Origin: Oscillospiraceae bacterium
GTDB taxonomy: Bacteria > Bacillota > Clostridia > Oscillospirales > Oscillospiraceae
Assembly (NCBI GenBank): GCA_902761055.1
Contig: CACWIS010000011.1
Coordinates: forward strand, 1 to 54,786
Length of the DNA stretch: 54,786 nucleotides
Reading direction: 5' to 3'
Positions 33,542 to 41,308 of the stretch are shown piece by piece (the first letter of the stretch is position 1; each line of letters begins with the position of its first letter). A program made the translations under genes and the position numbers. The notes under the pieces were generated by a model. The model did not search any database. It saw only the letters and a program-made list of their open reading frames with translations, and was not told the origin of the DNA.

Positions 33542-35452
33542 TCAGAACAGTTCCTCGACGCCGCGCGCGAGAGCGGCGGGGTCGTCGAGATCGGCGCCGG
33601 CGGTCAGCTCGGCAAGGGAGGCGAGGATGCCCGCGATCCGCCCGGCCTTCTCCTTATCGCTCTCCCAGGCCTCCTTCATGGCCTTGACGGCCTTGCTCTC
33701 GGCGTTGAGCTCCAGCACGCGGCTGGCGCGCACCTTGCGCATCTCCTCGCTCGGTCCGCGGCGGAAATACTTTTCCATTTCCAGCGTGACCGGGCCCTCG
33801 GTGGACATCGCGCAGGGCAGGTCGGCGAGCTTGGAGGAGAATTTCACGCGGCTCATGCGCTCGCCGAGGCTCTCCTTGACGAAGTCGAGGAAGTCCTTGT
33901 TCTCCAGGTCCCGCTCCTCGGCGGCCTTTTTCTCCTCGTCGGTCTCGAAGCCGAGATCGTCGGTCACGACGTTGCAGAAGGCCTTGCCGTCGCAGTCGTG
34001 CAGCGCCTCGAGCACCATCTCGTCGAGCGGGGAGAGCAGGTAGATCAGCTCGTAGCCGCGCGCCTTGACCTCCGCGCACTGCGGCAGGCTCATCGCATGA
34101 CGGAGCGTGTCGGAGGAGGCGAAGTAGATGCTCTTCTGGCTCTCGGGCATGTTCGCGACATACTCCTTGAGCGTCACCTGCCTGTCCTCGCCGGTGTGGA
34201 ACAGGAGCAGGTCCTTGAGGAAGTCCTTGTAGCGGCCGTACTCGTCGCAGACGCCGACCTTGAGGTGGTAGCCGAAGTTCTTGAAGAACTCCTCGTACTT
34301 GGGCCGGTCGTCGCGCATCAGCTTCTCCAGCTCGCCCTTGATCTTCTTTTCGAGATTCTGGCCGATGACGCGCAGCTGGCGGTCGTGCTGGAGGATCTCG
34401 CGGGAGATGTTCAGGCTCAGGTCCGGGGAATCGACCACGCCCTTGACGAACTCGAAATAGTCGTGCACGAGCTTGTCGCACTTCTCCATGATCATCACGC
34501 CGTTGGAATAGAGCGTGATGCCGCCCTTGGCCTCGCCGTAGAAGGCGCCGGAATTCTCCTCGCCGGGGACGAAAAGCATGGCCTTGTAGGACACGGCGCC
34601 CTCCGCGTCCACGCGGATGAGGGCGCAGGGATCCTTGGCCTCGCGGTTGTGCTCCTTGTAATAGGCGATGCAGTCGTCGTCCGTGACCTCGCTGCGGCTG
34701 CGCTGCCAGATCGGGACGCGGCTGTTGACGACCTCGTTTTCCACGACGGTCCTGTATTCGTACTTCGGCGAGCCGTCGTCGTTCTTCTCGCCGGTCTCCG
34801 CGCGCTCGGAGCGCGGGACGTCCATGCAGATGGGCCAGCGGACGTAGTCGGAATATTTGCGGATCAGGGCTTTGAGCTTCCAGATCTCAAGATAGGTGCC
34901 GTAGAGCTCGTCGTCGGTGTCGGCCTTGAGGTGCATGATGACGTCGGTGCCGGCGCTCTCGCGCCCGCAGGGCGTGATCGTGTAGCCGTCCGCGCCGCTG
35001 CTCTCCCATTTGACGGCCTCGTCGCTGCCGTACTTGCGGGTGATGACCGTGACCTTGTCCGAGACCATGAAGGCGGAGTAGAAGCCCACGCCGAACTGGC
35101 CGATGATCGAAAGATCCTCGCTCTTCTCGCCGTCCATCTCGTTTTTGAAGTTCAGCGAGCCGGACCTGGCGATCACGCCGAGGTTGTTCTCCGCCTCCTG
35201 CGCGCTCATGCCGACGCCGTTGTCGCGCACGGTGAGGGTGCGAGCCTCCTTGTCGGGGATCACGTCGATGCGGAAATCGTCGCGGCTTAGCCCGACTCCG
35301 TCGTCGGTCAGCGAGAGGTAGCACAGCTTGTCGATCGCGTCCGATGCGTTGGAGATGATCTCGCGCAGGAAGATCTCCTTGTTGGTGTAGATCGAGTTGA
35401 TCATCAGGTCGAGCAGACGCTTGGACTCGGCTTTGAACTGTTTTTTGGACAT
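33542..35452 (-). CDS. htpG: Molecular chaperone HtpG (Hsp90)
   Basis: 636 residues, a full bacterial Hsp90. Signature blocks are the NTP-site SNASDAIDKLCY, DNGVGMSAQEA, LGVIARSG and GQFGVGFYSAFMV; the middle domain has LNISREILQHD. Start at MSKKQFKAE with CGGAGGCAATAATAAGA upstream; a longer in-frame extension is not needed. Monocistronic with its own promoter. No CIRCE heat-shock operator was seen, as is normal for htpG. Confidence 0.97.
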   Translation of the reverse strand: MSKKQFKAESKRLLDLMINSIYTNKEIFLREIISNASDAIDKLCYLSLTDDGVGLSRDDFRIDVIPDKEARTLTVRDNGVGMSAQEAENNLGVIARSGSLNFKNEMDGEKSEDLSIIGQFGVGFYSAFMVSDKVTVITRKYGSDEAVKWESSGADGYTITPCGRESAGTDVIMHLKADTDDELYGTYLEIWKLKALIRKYSDYVRWPICMDVPRSERAETGEKNDDGSPKYEYRTVVENEVVNSRVPIWQRSRSEVTDDDCIAYYKEHNREAKDPCALIRVDAEGAVSYKAMLFVPGEENSGAFYGEAKGGITLYSNGVMIMEKCDKLVHDYFEFVKGVVDSPDLSLNISREILQHDRQLRVIGQNLEKKIKGELEKLMRDDRPKYEEFFKNFGYHLKVGVCDEYGRYKDFLKDLLLFHTGEDRQVTLKEYVANMPESQKSIYFASSDTLRHAMSLPQCAEVKARGYELIYLLSPLDEMVLEALHDCDGKAFCNVVTDDLGFETDEEKKAAEERDLENKDFLDFVKESLGERMSRVKFSSKLADLPCAMSTEGPVTLEMEKYFRRGPSEEMRKVRASRVLELNAESKAVKAMKEAWESDKEKAGRIAGILASLAELTAGADLDDPAALARGVEELF

Positions 35453-35495
35453 TCTTATTATTGCCTCCGAATGTACATAATGACGGTAATGATAC

Positions 35496-35523
35496 ATTAT
35501 AACACAAAAATTCTCTTTTTCAA
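35496..35523 (-). promoter_or_regulatory. htpG promoter
   Basis: Minus-strand TTGAAA (35518-35523), 16-bp spacer, TATAAT (35496-35501) preceded by TGTGT as a partial extended -10. Confidence 0.75.
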
Positions 35524-35561
35524 CACATCGGCCTTTTCCAAAGAAAAATTAAAAAAGAATT

Positions 35562-35594
35562 CAAAAAGCCGGACGTCCGCGGACGTCCGGCTTG
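35562..35594 (-). terminator. Terminator of the trkA-trkH operon
   Basis: Self-complementary AAGCCGGACGTCC with its complement (35567-35594, two-base loop), followed on the minus strand by TTTTTG. Ends trkH and protects the htpG promoter. Confidence 0.88.
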
Positions 35595-35609
35595 TGTGTT
35601 TTGTTCGGT

Positions 35610-37046
35610 TTATCTCCGTTTCCAGGTCGAGGGGATGAAGAGGATCAGCATCGCGTAGATCTCGAGGCGGCCGAAGAGCATCGTGACGGCCATCACGAGC
35701 TTCGAGAAGGACGAGAAGATCGCAAAGCTCCCGCTCGGGCCGATCCGGCCGAGACCGGGGCCGACGTTTGAGATGCACGAGAGGGCCGCGGTGAAGTTCG
35801 TCGCGAAGTCGTAGCCGTCGAAGGACACGAGCAGCGTGCAGCCGAGCAGGATCAGACTGACCAGCGCGACATAGACGTAGACCGCGCCCGTCGTCTCCGG
35901 CGTGACGCGTTTGCCGTCCATCTCCACACGGTTGACGCGGCGCGGGTTGACCACGCGCCCCACGTCCGCCGCCGCGGTGCGGATGAAGAGCATCACACGG
36001 GAGAGCTTCAATCCGCCGCCCGTTGAGCCCGCGCAGCCGCCGATGAACATCAAAAGGACGATCACGGTCTGCAGAAAGGCCGGCCAGAGCGTGTAATCCA
36101 CCGTGCAGAAGCCCGCCGTCGAGAGCGTCGTCATCGTGATGAAGAAGCCGTGGCGCAGCGCCTGGGCGGCGCCGTACCGCTTCGCAGTCGTCACCGCGAT
36201 CAGCGCGACGCACACGGCGATGATCTCGAGGTAGCGGTGCAGCTCCTCGCTGCGCAGCGCGTCGCGCACCCGTCCGATCAGGATCAGGTAGAAGAGGTTG
36301 AAGTTCATGCCGAAGAGGATGAGGAAGAAGGCGATCACGCCCTCGATATAAGCGCTGTCGAAGGCGGCGATGCTGGCATTCCGGGTCGAAAAGCCGCCCG
36401 TGCCCGCCGTGGCGAAGGCGTGGAGCAGCGCCTCGTAGAAGCTCATGCCGCCGCACATCAGCAGCACCGTCTCGGCAACGGTGAAGGCGGTGTAGATCAG
36501 ATAGAGGATGCGCGCGGTCTGCCTCGCGCGCGGGACCAGCTTGCCCACGGTGGGGCCCGGGACCTCGGCGCGCATGATGTGCATCGAGCGCTCGCCGCTC
36601 ATGGGCATGACGGCCATGAGGAAGACCAGCACGCCCATGCCGCCGATCCAGTGCGTGAAGCTGCGCCAGAACAGGCCCGAGCGCGACAGGCTCTCGATGT
36701 CGTTCAGGATCGAGGCCCCGGTCGTCGTGAAGCCGGAGACCGTCTCGAAAAACGCGTCGATGAAGCGGGGGATATCGCCGCTGATCACGAAGGGCAGCGA
36801 GCCGAGCAGCGACATCGCCAGCCACGACAGACCCACGCAGGCAAAGCCCTCGCGCGCGTATATCTCGCGCGAGCTCGGCCGGAAGAGCAGCAGCGTCCCG
36901 CCGCAGAGCGCCGTGAGCAGGATCGTCACGACGAAGGGGACCGGGCTCTCGCCGCAGACGAGCGCGGTAAGCAGCGGCAGCAGCATCAGCGCCGCGAGGA
37001 TCAGCAGCACCCGGCCGAGGATATAGGCGATCATTCGGTAGTTCAT
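35610..37046 (-). CDS. trkH: Trk potassium uptake protein TrkH
   Basis: 478 residues, the membrane channel of the Trk K+ uptake system. Four selectivity-filter segments can be picked out, including SGFTTTGAS, FATAGTGGFST, MTTLSTAGFC and CISNVGPGLG, and the FIGGCAGSTGGG helix break. Start MNYRMIAYILG overlaps the trkA stop as ATGA. The length is normal for TrkH. The pair TrkA/TrkH forms one transport complex regulated by nucleotide binding on TrkA. Confidence 0.95.
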   Translation of the reverse strand: MNYRMIAYILGRVLLILAALMLLPLLTALVCGESPVPFVVTILLTALCGGTLLLFRPSSREIYAREGFACVGLSWLAMSLLGSLPFVISGDIPRFIDAFFETVSGFTTTGASILNDIESLSRSGLFWRSFTHWIGGMGVLVFLMAVMPMSGERSMHIMRAEVPGPTVGKLVPRARQTARILYLIYTAFTVAETVLLMCGGMSFYEALLHAFATAGTGGFSTRNASIAAFDSAYIEGVIAFFLILFGMNFNLFYLILIGRVRDALRSEELHRYLEIIAVCVALIAVTTAKRYGAAQALRHGFFITMTTLSTAGFCTVDYTLWPAFLQTVIVLLMFIGGCAGSTGGGLKLSRVMLFIRTAAADVGRVVNPRRVNRVEMDGKRVTPETTGAVYVYVALVSLILLGCTLLVSFDGYDFATNFTAALSCISNVGPGLGRIGPSGSFAIFSSFSKLVMAVTMLFGRLEIYAMLILFIPSTWKRR

Positions 37047-38407
37047 GTCTCGCCGTCCGTCATGTCGTTGATATCCTTGAGCATGCCCGCCGGGGCGACG
37101 ACCACGGCGTGGTCGCCCTTCTCGATCACGGTCAGGCCGTTGGGTATCAGGGTCTTGTCGCCGCGGATGATCGCGCTGATGAGCACGCCGCGGCGCAGCT
37201 TCAGGTCGCACAGCGGCACGCCGACGCAGCTCGCGCCCTCGCCCACCTTGAACTCGAGCGCCTCGACCTGCCCGCCGGCGAGCTTGTGCAGCGTCTCGAC
37301 GCTGCCCCAGTCGGCGGAGTTCGAGATCGCGCGCACAAAGCTCGTGATCTGCTGGGCGATGATCTCCTTGGGGGCGATCATGCTGTCGTTTTCGCCGTCG
37401 AGCATGCCGGAGAAGTGCCGCATGTTGACCTTGACGACGGTCTTGCCGACGCCGCAGCGCTTGGCGTACATCGCGGTCACGATGTTGTCGCCGTCGTCGC
37501 CGGTGAGCGCGACGAAGGCGTCCGCGCTGCGGATGCCCTCCTCGAGCAGTACCTCGTCGCGCGTGGCGTCGCCGCAGACCACGCGCGCGTGCGGGATGAG
37601 GTCGCACAGCTCGTTGCAGCGCTCGCGCGAGCGGTCGATCACCGTGACGGAGATCCCGCTCTCCTCAAGCAGGTCGGCCAGGTACACGCTTGTGCGGCTG
37701 CCGCCCATGATCATGACGCTGCGGATGCGCGGACGCCTGCCGCCGACGGCGGAGAAAAACCGCTGCATCTCCTCGCCCTCGCCCAGCAGGCAGAGCTTGT
37801 CGCCGCCGTGCAGCACAAAATCGCCGTGCGGGATCGAGGCCTCCGCGCCGCGCTCGACCACGGTGACGAGCACCTTCGCGCCGAAACGGCGCGCGACCTC
37901 GCGCAGGTTCAGGCCGTTGAGCGCGCTGCCCTCCGGCACGCGATAGTCGATGATCTCGACGCTGCCCTTGGAGAAGGTCTCGACACGGACCGCGCTGGGG
38001 AAGCGCAGGATGCGGGAGATCTCCTTGGCGCACTCATACTCCGGATTGACGATGACCGAGAGTCCGATCGCCTCGCGCAGAAACTCCTGCTGCTCGAGAT
38101 ACTCCGGGTCGCGGATGCGCGCGACGATGTACTTCGCGCCGAGGCGGCGTGCGGCCAGCGCGCAGATCATGTTGATCTCATCGCTCTCCGTCACGGCCAT
38201 CACGATGTCGGCGCTCTCGACGCCGGCCTCGCGCAGCGTGTCGGGGTTGGTCGCGCTGCCGAGACAGCAGATCACGTCCAGCTCGTTGGAGGCGAGCTCG
38301 ATCGTCTCGGCGTCGCGGTCGATCAGCGTGATGTCGTGGCCCTCGGCCTCCAGGCTCTGGGCGACGACGAAGCCGACCCGTCCGGCTCCCGCGATGATGA
38401 TTTTCAT
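37043..38407 (-). CDS. trkA: Trk system potassium transport protein TrkA
   Basis: 454 residues with two RCK/TrkA_N plus two TrkA_C domains, the usual full-length form. N-terminal dinucleotide loop MKIIIAGAGRVGFVVAQSL with an acidic switch (LIDRD), a second Rossmann segment SVMIMGGSRTSVYLADLL, and C-terminal TrkA_C repeats. The peripheral cytoplasmic subunit senses NAD(H)/ATP and gates TrkH. The start at 38407 is the family start; ATG further upstream lacks similarity. Confidence 0.95.
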   Translation of the reverse strand: MKIIIAGAGRVGFVVAQSLEAEGHDITLIDRDAETIELASNELDVICCLGSATNPDTLREAGVESADIVMAVTESDEINMICALAARRLGAKYIVARIRDPEYLEQQEFLREAIGLSVIVNPEYECAKEISRILRFPSAVRVETFSKGSVEIIDYRVPEGSALNGLNLREVARRFGAKVLVTVVERGAEASIPHGDFVLHGGDKLCLLGEGEEMQRFFSAVGGRRPRIRSVMIMGGSRTSVYLADLLEESGISVTVIDRSRERCNELCDLIPHARVVCGDATRDEVLLEEGIRSADAFVALTGDDGDNIVTAMYAKRCGVGKTVVKVNMRHFSGMLDGENDSMIAPKEIIAQQITSFVRAISNSADWGSVETLHKLAGGQVEALEFKVGEGASCVGVPLCDLKLRRGVLISAIIRGDKTLIPNGLTVIEKGDHAVVVAPAGMLKDINDMTDGET

Positions 38408-38490
38408 CTTGTTCCCACCTTTCCGAAAAGGCGTTGTCATTTCAAAGGGATATTATAGCATGCTTTCCCCGTCTTGTACAGCGAAAGCGT

Positions 38491-38519
38491 TTGCGAAAAA
38501 CGCGCCCCTGTGATAATAT
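38491..38519 (+). promoter_or_regulatory. Promoter of the DUF2461 gene
   Basis: TTGCGA, 17-bp spacer, TAATAT, 33 nt before the start codon; matches are moderate. Confidence 0.45.
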
Positions 38520-38552
38520 GATCGCAGCCGACAAGCAAAGGAAACGGACGCC

Positions 38553-39236
38553 ATGTTCAACGGATTTTCAAAAGAGACCGCCGATTTTTTCTGGGAGCTC
38601 GGCTTCCACAACGAGCGCCCCTGGTTCCAGGAGCACAAGGAGGAATTCGAGCGCGTGCTGCACGGGCCCTTCAGGGAGCTCGCGCACGCCTGCTATGACG
38701 AGCTGTCCCGCCGCTGCCCGGATATGGATTTCCGCGTGCACCTCTCGCGGATCTACCGCGACGCGCGCCGTCTCTTCGGCCGCGGGCCCTTCCACGACCA
38801 TCTGTGGTTCACGATCACGCCCGCCGGCGCGGGCGGCTACGGCCCCTCGTTCTGGTTTGAGATCGGCGCGGCGGACTACTCCTACGGGCTCGGGCTCTGG
38901 GCGCCGACGGCCGCGGCGATGGAGGCCTTCCGGCGCGCGGTCGCGGCCAACCCCGCCGCCTTCGAGCGGCTCGTGAGGCAGATCGCTCCGATGCGGGGCT
39001 TTGCCCTGCACGGCGAGGAGTTCCGCCGCCCGAAGGGCTCCTTCAACGAGGTCATCGATCCCTGGTACAACCGCAAATACCTCGACTACGGCACGCGGCG
39101 CGACCACGACGCGCTGCTGTACTCCCCCGCCCTGCCCGCGCAGATGGCGGAGGACTGCGAAAAGCTCATGCCGCTGTGCCGCTTCATGCTCGAGGCGACC
39201 CGCACGGCGCCGGCGCCGAAGGCGGAAAAGCGATGA
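38553..39236 (+). CDS. DUF2461 domain-containing protein
   Basis: 227 residues, the normal size for DUF2461 (TIGR02453-like). Family-typical pieces: MFNGFSKETADFFWELGFHNERPWFQEHKEEFE, HLSRIYRDARRLFG, PFHDHLWFTI and YSYGLGLWAPT. Its biochemical role is unknown. The start follows AAAGGAAACGGACGCC. Single gene; what follows is the fragment described next. Confidence 0.9.
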   Translation: MFNGFSKETADFFWELGFHNERPWFQEHKEEFERVLHGPFRELAHACYDELSRRCPDMDFRVHLSRIYRDARRLFGRGPFHDHLWFTITPAGAGGYGPSFWFEIGAADYSYGLGLWAPTAAAMEAFRRAVAANPAAFERLVRQIAPMRGFALHGEEFRRPKGSFNEVIDPWYNRKYLDYGTRRDHDALLYSPALPAQMAEDCEKLMPLCRFMLEATRTAPAPKAEKR

Positions 39237-39250
39237 AAAAAGCGGGGTGA

Positions 39251-39400
39251 GCGAAAGCCCTTGAAAAGCCGCTCCCCGGCGAGGTGCGGACCGATGCGTC
39301 GATGCCCGTCGTCGACGGGCTCGGCGAGGCGTTCCTCAACTGTGTGCAGACCGGCATGACCGTCACCGTCAGGGAGGACGGCGCGGTCGAGGTCGAGTGA
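39251..39400 (+). pseudogene. Possible gene-end fragment
   Basis: In-frame stretch with no start codon and a clean stop at 39398-39400, reading ...LPGEVRTDASMPVVDGL, then GEAFLNCVQTGMTVTVRED and EVE. Codon use and third-position GC match the surrounding genes, and the sequence looks like the C-terminal end of a real protein whose 5' part has been lost. I do not recognise the family. It could also be coincidence in GC-rich DNA, so confidence is low. The whole 39237-39434 stretch contains no other gene. Confidence 0.3.
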
Positions 39401-39434
39401 GCCCTGCGGCTCCGCTCTTTGTTTTCCGGGAATG

Positions 39435-39471
39435 AAAACCGGGATGTGAAGGCTTTTCACATCCCGGTTTT
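39435..39471. terminator. Terminator of the acyltransferase gene
   Basis: A 16-bp perfect stem, AAAACCGGGATGTGAA with its complement, loop GGCTT, with A and T runs so it can act on both strands. Right behind the acyltransferase stop on the minus strand. Confidence 0.9.
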
Positions 39472-39472
39472 C

Positions 39473-40387
39473 TTATGTGTTTTTCGGTTTCAGCAGCCGC
39501 TTCGTGACTTTTGCCGCGAGCCAGTGCAGCGCCCAGGCACAGCCGACGACGGACACGAGGGCGTAGATCAGGCCGGCGGGGAAGCGCAGGTGTGAGAAGG
39601 CCTCGATGATCGGCAGCTGCACGAGATAGATCTCGAGCGTCAGCGGGGCGAGCAGCTCGACCGCGCCGAGCGTCGGGAGCTTTTCCTCGAGCGAGACGAA
39701 GAAGCCGCCCGCGCAGAAGGCGAACACGATCGCCATCTCCCACTGGAGGATCTTCAGCGCGCCGGCGAGCGGCACGAAGACCTGCAGCGTGTAAAGCGCG
39801 AAGCAGGCAAGCACGCCCAGGAGGTACCAGCGGCTCCGCACGGGGCGGCGGCACTCCTTGTGGATCGCGCCGAGGAGCATCACGACGAAGTAGGACAGCA
39901 GGCCCATGACCGTATAGTGCTCGACCACGTCGCCGCTCTTGTCCACGAAAAGGAAGAAGTACAGCAGCTGCGCCGCAGCCGCGGCGGCGAGCACGGCCGG
40001 GTACCTCACGCGGCCGCTCTCGTGCAGGCGCGCGAAGAGATAGAACACGGGGTAGAGGGTCATGATCGTGGGCAGGAAGTGATAGGGCTCGATCGGGAAG
40101 ACCCAGTAGAGCGGCCTGAGGAAGCGATAGCCGGTCAGCAGCAGGAGCGGCAGGAACAGCACGTAGGGCGTGTAGACGCGCACGATCCGCCGGCCGTACC
40201 ACCGCGGGAAGGGATCGCGCGGCCGGGTCAGGCAATAGCCGGAGATATAGAAAAACAGGCAGTTGCCGAACAGGCCGCCGAAGCCGAGGAAGGAGAGGCT
40301 CGCAGGATAGAGCGCGTCAAAGTGGCTGTTGGTGATCAGCAGCGTCGCGATCGCCCGCAGATAGTTGATCGAGGTCTCTTTTTTCAT
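39473..40387 (-). CDS. Acyltransferase 3 family membrane protein
   Basis: 304 residues with ~10 membrane spans. The start MKKETSINYLRAIATLLITNSHFD carries the conserved RAIA..LV..H motif of the family, and FFYISGYCLTR is the ISGF-type motif. Acyltransferase-3 proteins O-acetylate surface sugars or modify peptidoglycan. The protein is a little shorter than the 330-380 of many relatives. Begins at 40387 with AAAAGG upstream; a much longer frame going back into the tRNA gene is an artefact. Confidence 0.85.
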   Translation of the reverse strand: MKKETSINYLRAIATLLITNSHFDALYPASLSFLGFGGLFGNCLFFYISGYCLTRPRDPFPRWYGRRIVRVYTPYVLFLPLLLLTGYRFLRPLYWVFPIEPYHFLPTIMTLYPVFYLFARLHESGRVRYPAVLAAAAAAQLLYFFLFVDKSGDVVEHYTVMGLLSYFVVMLLGAIHKECRRPVRSRWYLLGVLACFALYTLQVFVPLAGALKILQWEMAIVFAFCAGGFFVSLEEKLPTLGAVELLAPLTLEIYLVQLPIIEAFSHLRFPAGLIYALVSVVGCAWALHWLAAKVTKRLLKPKNT

Positions 40388-40456
40388 TCCTTTTCCCCCT
40401 GTCGTCCGGACATGCCCCGCGCCGCGCGGTCCGCGGCGGAGAAGGATCCCTCTCCC

Positions 40457-40588
40457 AATCGGAGCCCGGCGAAGCGGGTCCGATCCGGAAAGGTTCCCAA
40501 CCCAAATCGGAGCCCGGCGAACCGGGTCCGATCCGGAAAGGTTCCCAATCCAAATCGGAGCCCGGCGAAGCGGGTCCGATTTGGAGAG
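40457..40588. repeat. 48-bp tandem repeat, about 2.7 copies
   Basis: Units begin at 40457, 40505 and 40553, nearly identical, each with a stem ATCGGA...TCCGAT plus CCCG/CGGG inner pairs and a bulged G, then GGAAAGGTTCCCAA spacer. The third is cut short. They lie between tRNA-Leu and the acyltransferase gene, so they are in the acyltransferase's upstream region. The 282-nt region shows no gene. Could be a stable RNA processing array or a mini-satellite. Confidence 0.85.
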
Positions 40589-40669
40589 GAAGAAGGACGC
40601 AGCGGATATGCAGTTTTCGCGGCTCTTACGCAAACCGCGGAAACGGAATGGAGCTGCGTTCTTCTGACG

Positions 40670-40756
40670 TGGTGCCGGTGACCGGGCTTGAACCGGTACG
40701 CTGTCGCCAGCGAGGGATTTTAAGTCCCTTGTGTCTGCCAATTCCACCACACCGGC
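40670..40756 (-). tRNA. tRNA-Leu (UAA)
   Basis: 87 nt including encoded CCA. Minus strand starts GCCGGTGTGGTGGAATTGG, anticodon stem AGGGA/TCCCT around CTTAAAA (anticodon TAA), a long variable arm CGCTGGCGACAGCG as in class II Leu tRNAs, T arm with GGTTCAAGCCC, and acceptor closing with CACCGGC + ACCA. Confidence 0.97.
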
Positions 40757-40771
40757 GTATGACCGCTTCCT

Positions 40772-40801
40772 ACTCTACCACCGCCCGAGGCACAGTGTCA
40801 A
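40772..40801 (-). promoter_or_regulatory. tRNA-Leu promoter
   Basis: Minus-strand TTGACA (40796-40801), 18-bp spacer, TAGAGT (40772-40777), 15 nt before the tRNA. Confidence 0.75.
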
Positions 40802-40871
40802 GGAGGATCGCGTCAGCCCCGGGGAGCCGTTTGCGGGGATCGTCAGTGCTTTAAATCGCTGAATTTTTCTC

Positions 40872-40901
40872 TTGACAAGAGCGGGGGCGGCGTGCTATCA
40901 T
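40872..40901 (+). promoter_or_regulatory. Promoter of the trpB T-box transcript
   Basis: TTGACA (40872-40877), 18-bp spacer, TATCAT (40896-40901), just before the T-box leader. Confidence 0.8.
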
Positions 40902-40908
40902 GCAGCCA

Positions 40909-41180
40909 AACCGATGAGGAAGAGTGAGTAGGTCCTTCCTCCATCCCCCCAGAGAGCCGCGGAAGGTGTGAGCGCGGCGGGATGCGACCGACCGAATGGA
41001 CTTCCGAGGGCGAGCAGAAACGGCCGTAGGCCGGAGTATGGGAGACGGAGCGGACTTCTCCGTTAACAACGATCCGCGTATGACGGTACGCGAAAAGAGG
41101 GCGCGCTTTGCGGCGCGTCAAGCCGGGTGGCACCGCAGGAAGCATCCTGTCCCAGCACGTGTGTTGGGATGGGATTTTTG
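40909..41180 (+). ncRNA. T-box leader, tryptophan-type
   Basis: Stem I begins near 40950 with GAGAGCCGCGG and contains the GGTGTGAG segment; the specifier loop is GAATGGAC with codon TGG (40997-40999), i.e. Trp. The T-box itself is GGGTGGCACCGCAGG (41125-41139). It is followed by a terminator, ATCC + TCCCA pairing with TGGGA + GGAT (41144-41175), then TTTTTGTTTT. Uncharged tRNA-Trp would favour read-through into the trpB-like gene. Confidence 0.93.
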
Positions 41181-41211
41181 TTTTATCAGGCAGCATAAGG
41201 AGATACGGACC

Positions 41212-41247
41212 ATGAAAAAGATCCCCGGAAAGCGATGGCGGCGCTGA
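41212..41247 (+). CDS. Short uORF with Trp codon, leader-peptide candidate
   Basis: Eleven codons, MKKIPGKRWRR, with a good site AAGGAGATACGGACC before the ATG. It lies between the T-box terminator and trpB. It has one Trp in an Arg-rich end, unlike classical leaders with adjacent Trp codons, and no competing attenuator hairpin is obvious after it. May be a coupled or simply accidental small ORF. Confidence 0.35.
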   Translation: MKKIPGKRWRR

Positions 41248-41308
41248 ACGCACCGAGTCGTCACAGGAAAAAGGCGTGATCGCCGCTTCATCATGAAAGG
41301 AGAAAAAC

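Noticed and set aside
40457-40588. CRISPR array
   Set aside because: The 48-bp units are contiguous without unique spacers, and no cas gene is present.
39473-40750. Extended acyltransferase gene starting at 40750
   Set aside because: The extra frame runs through tRNA-Leu and the 48-bp repeat; the true start at 40387 matches the family N-terminus.
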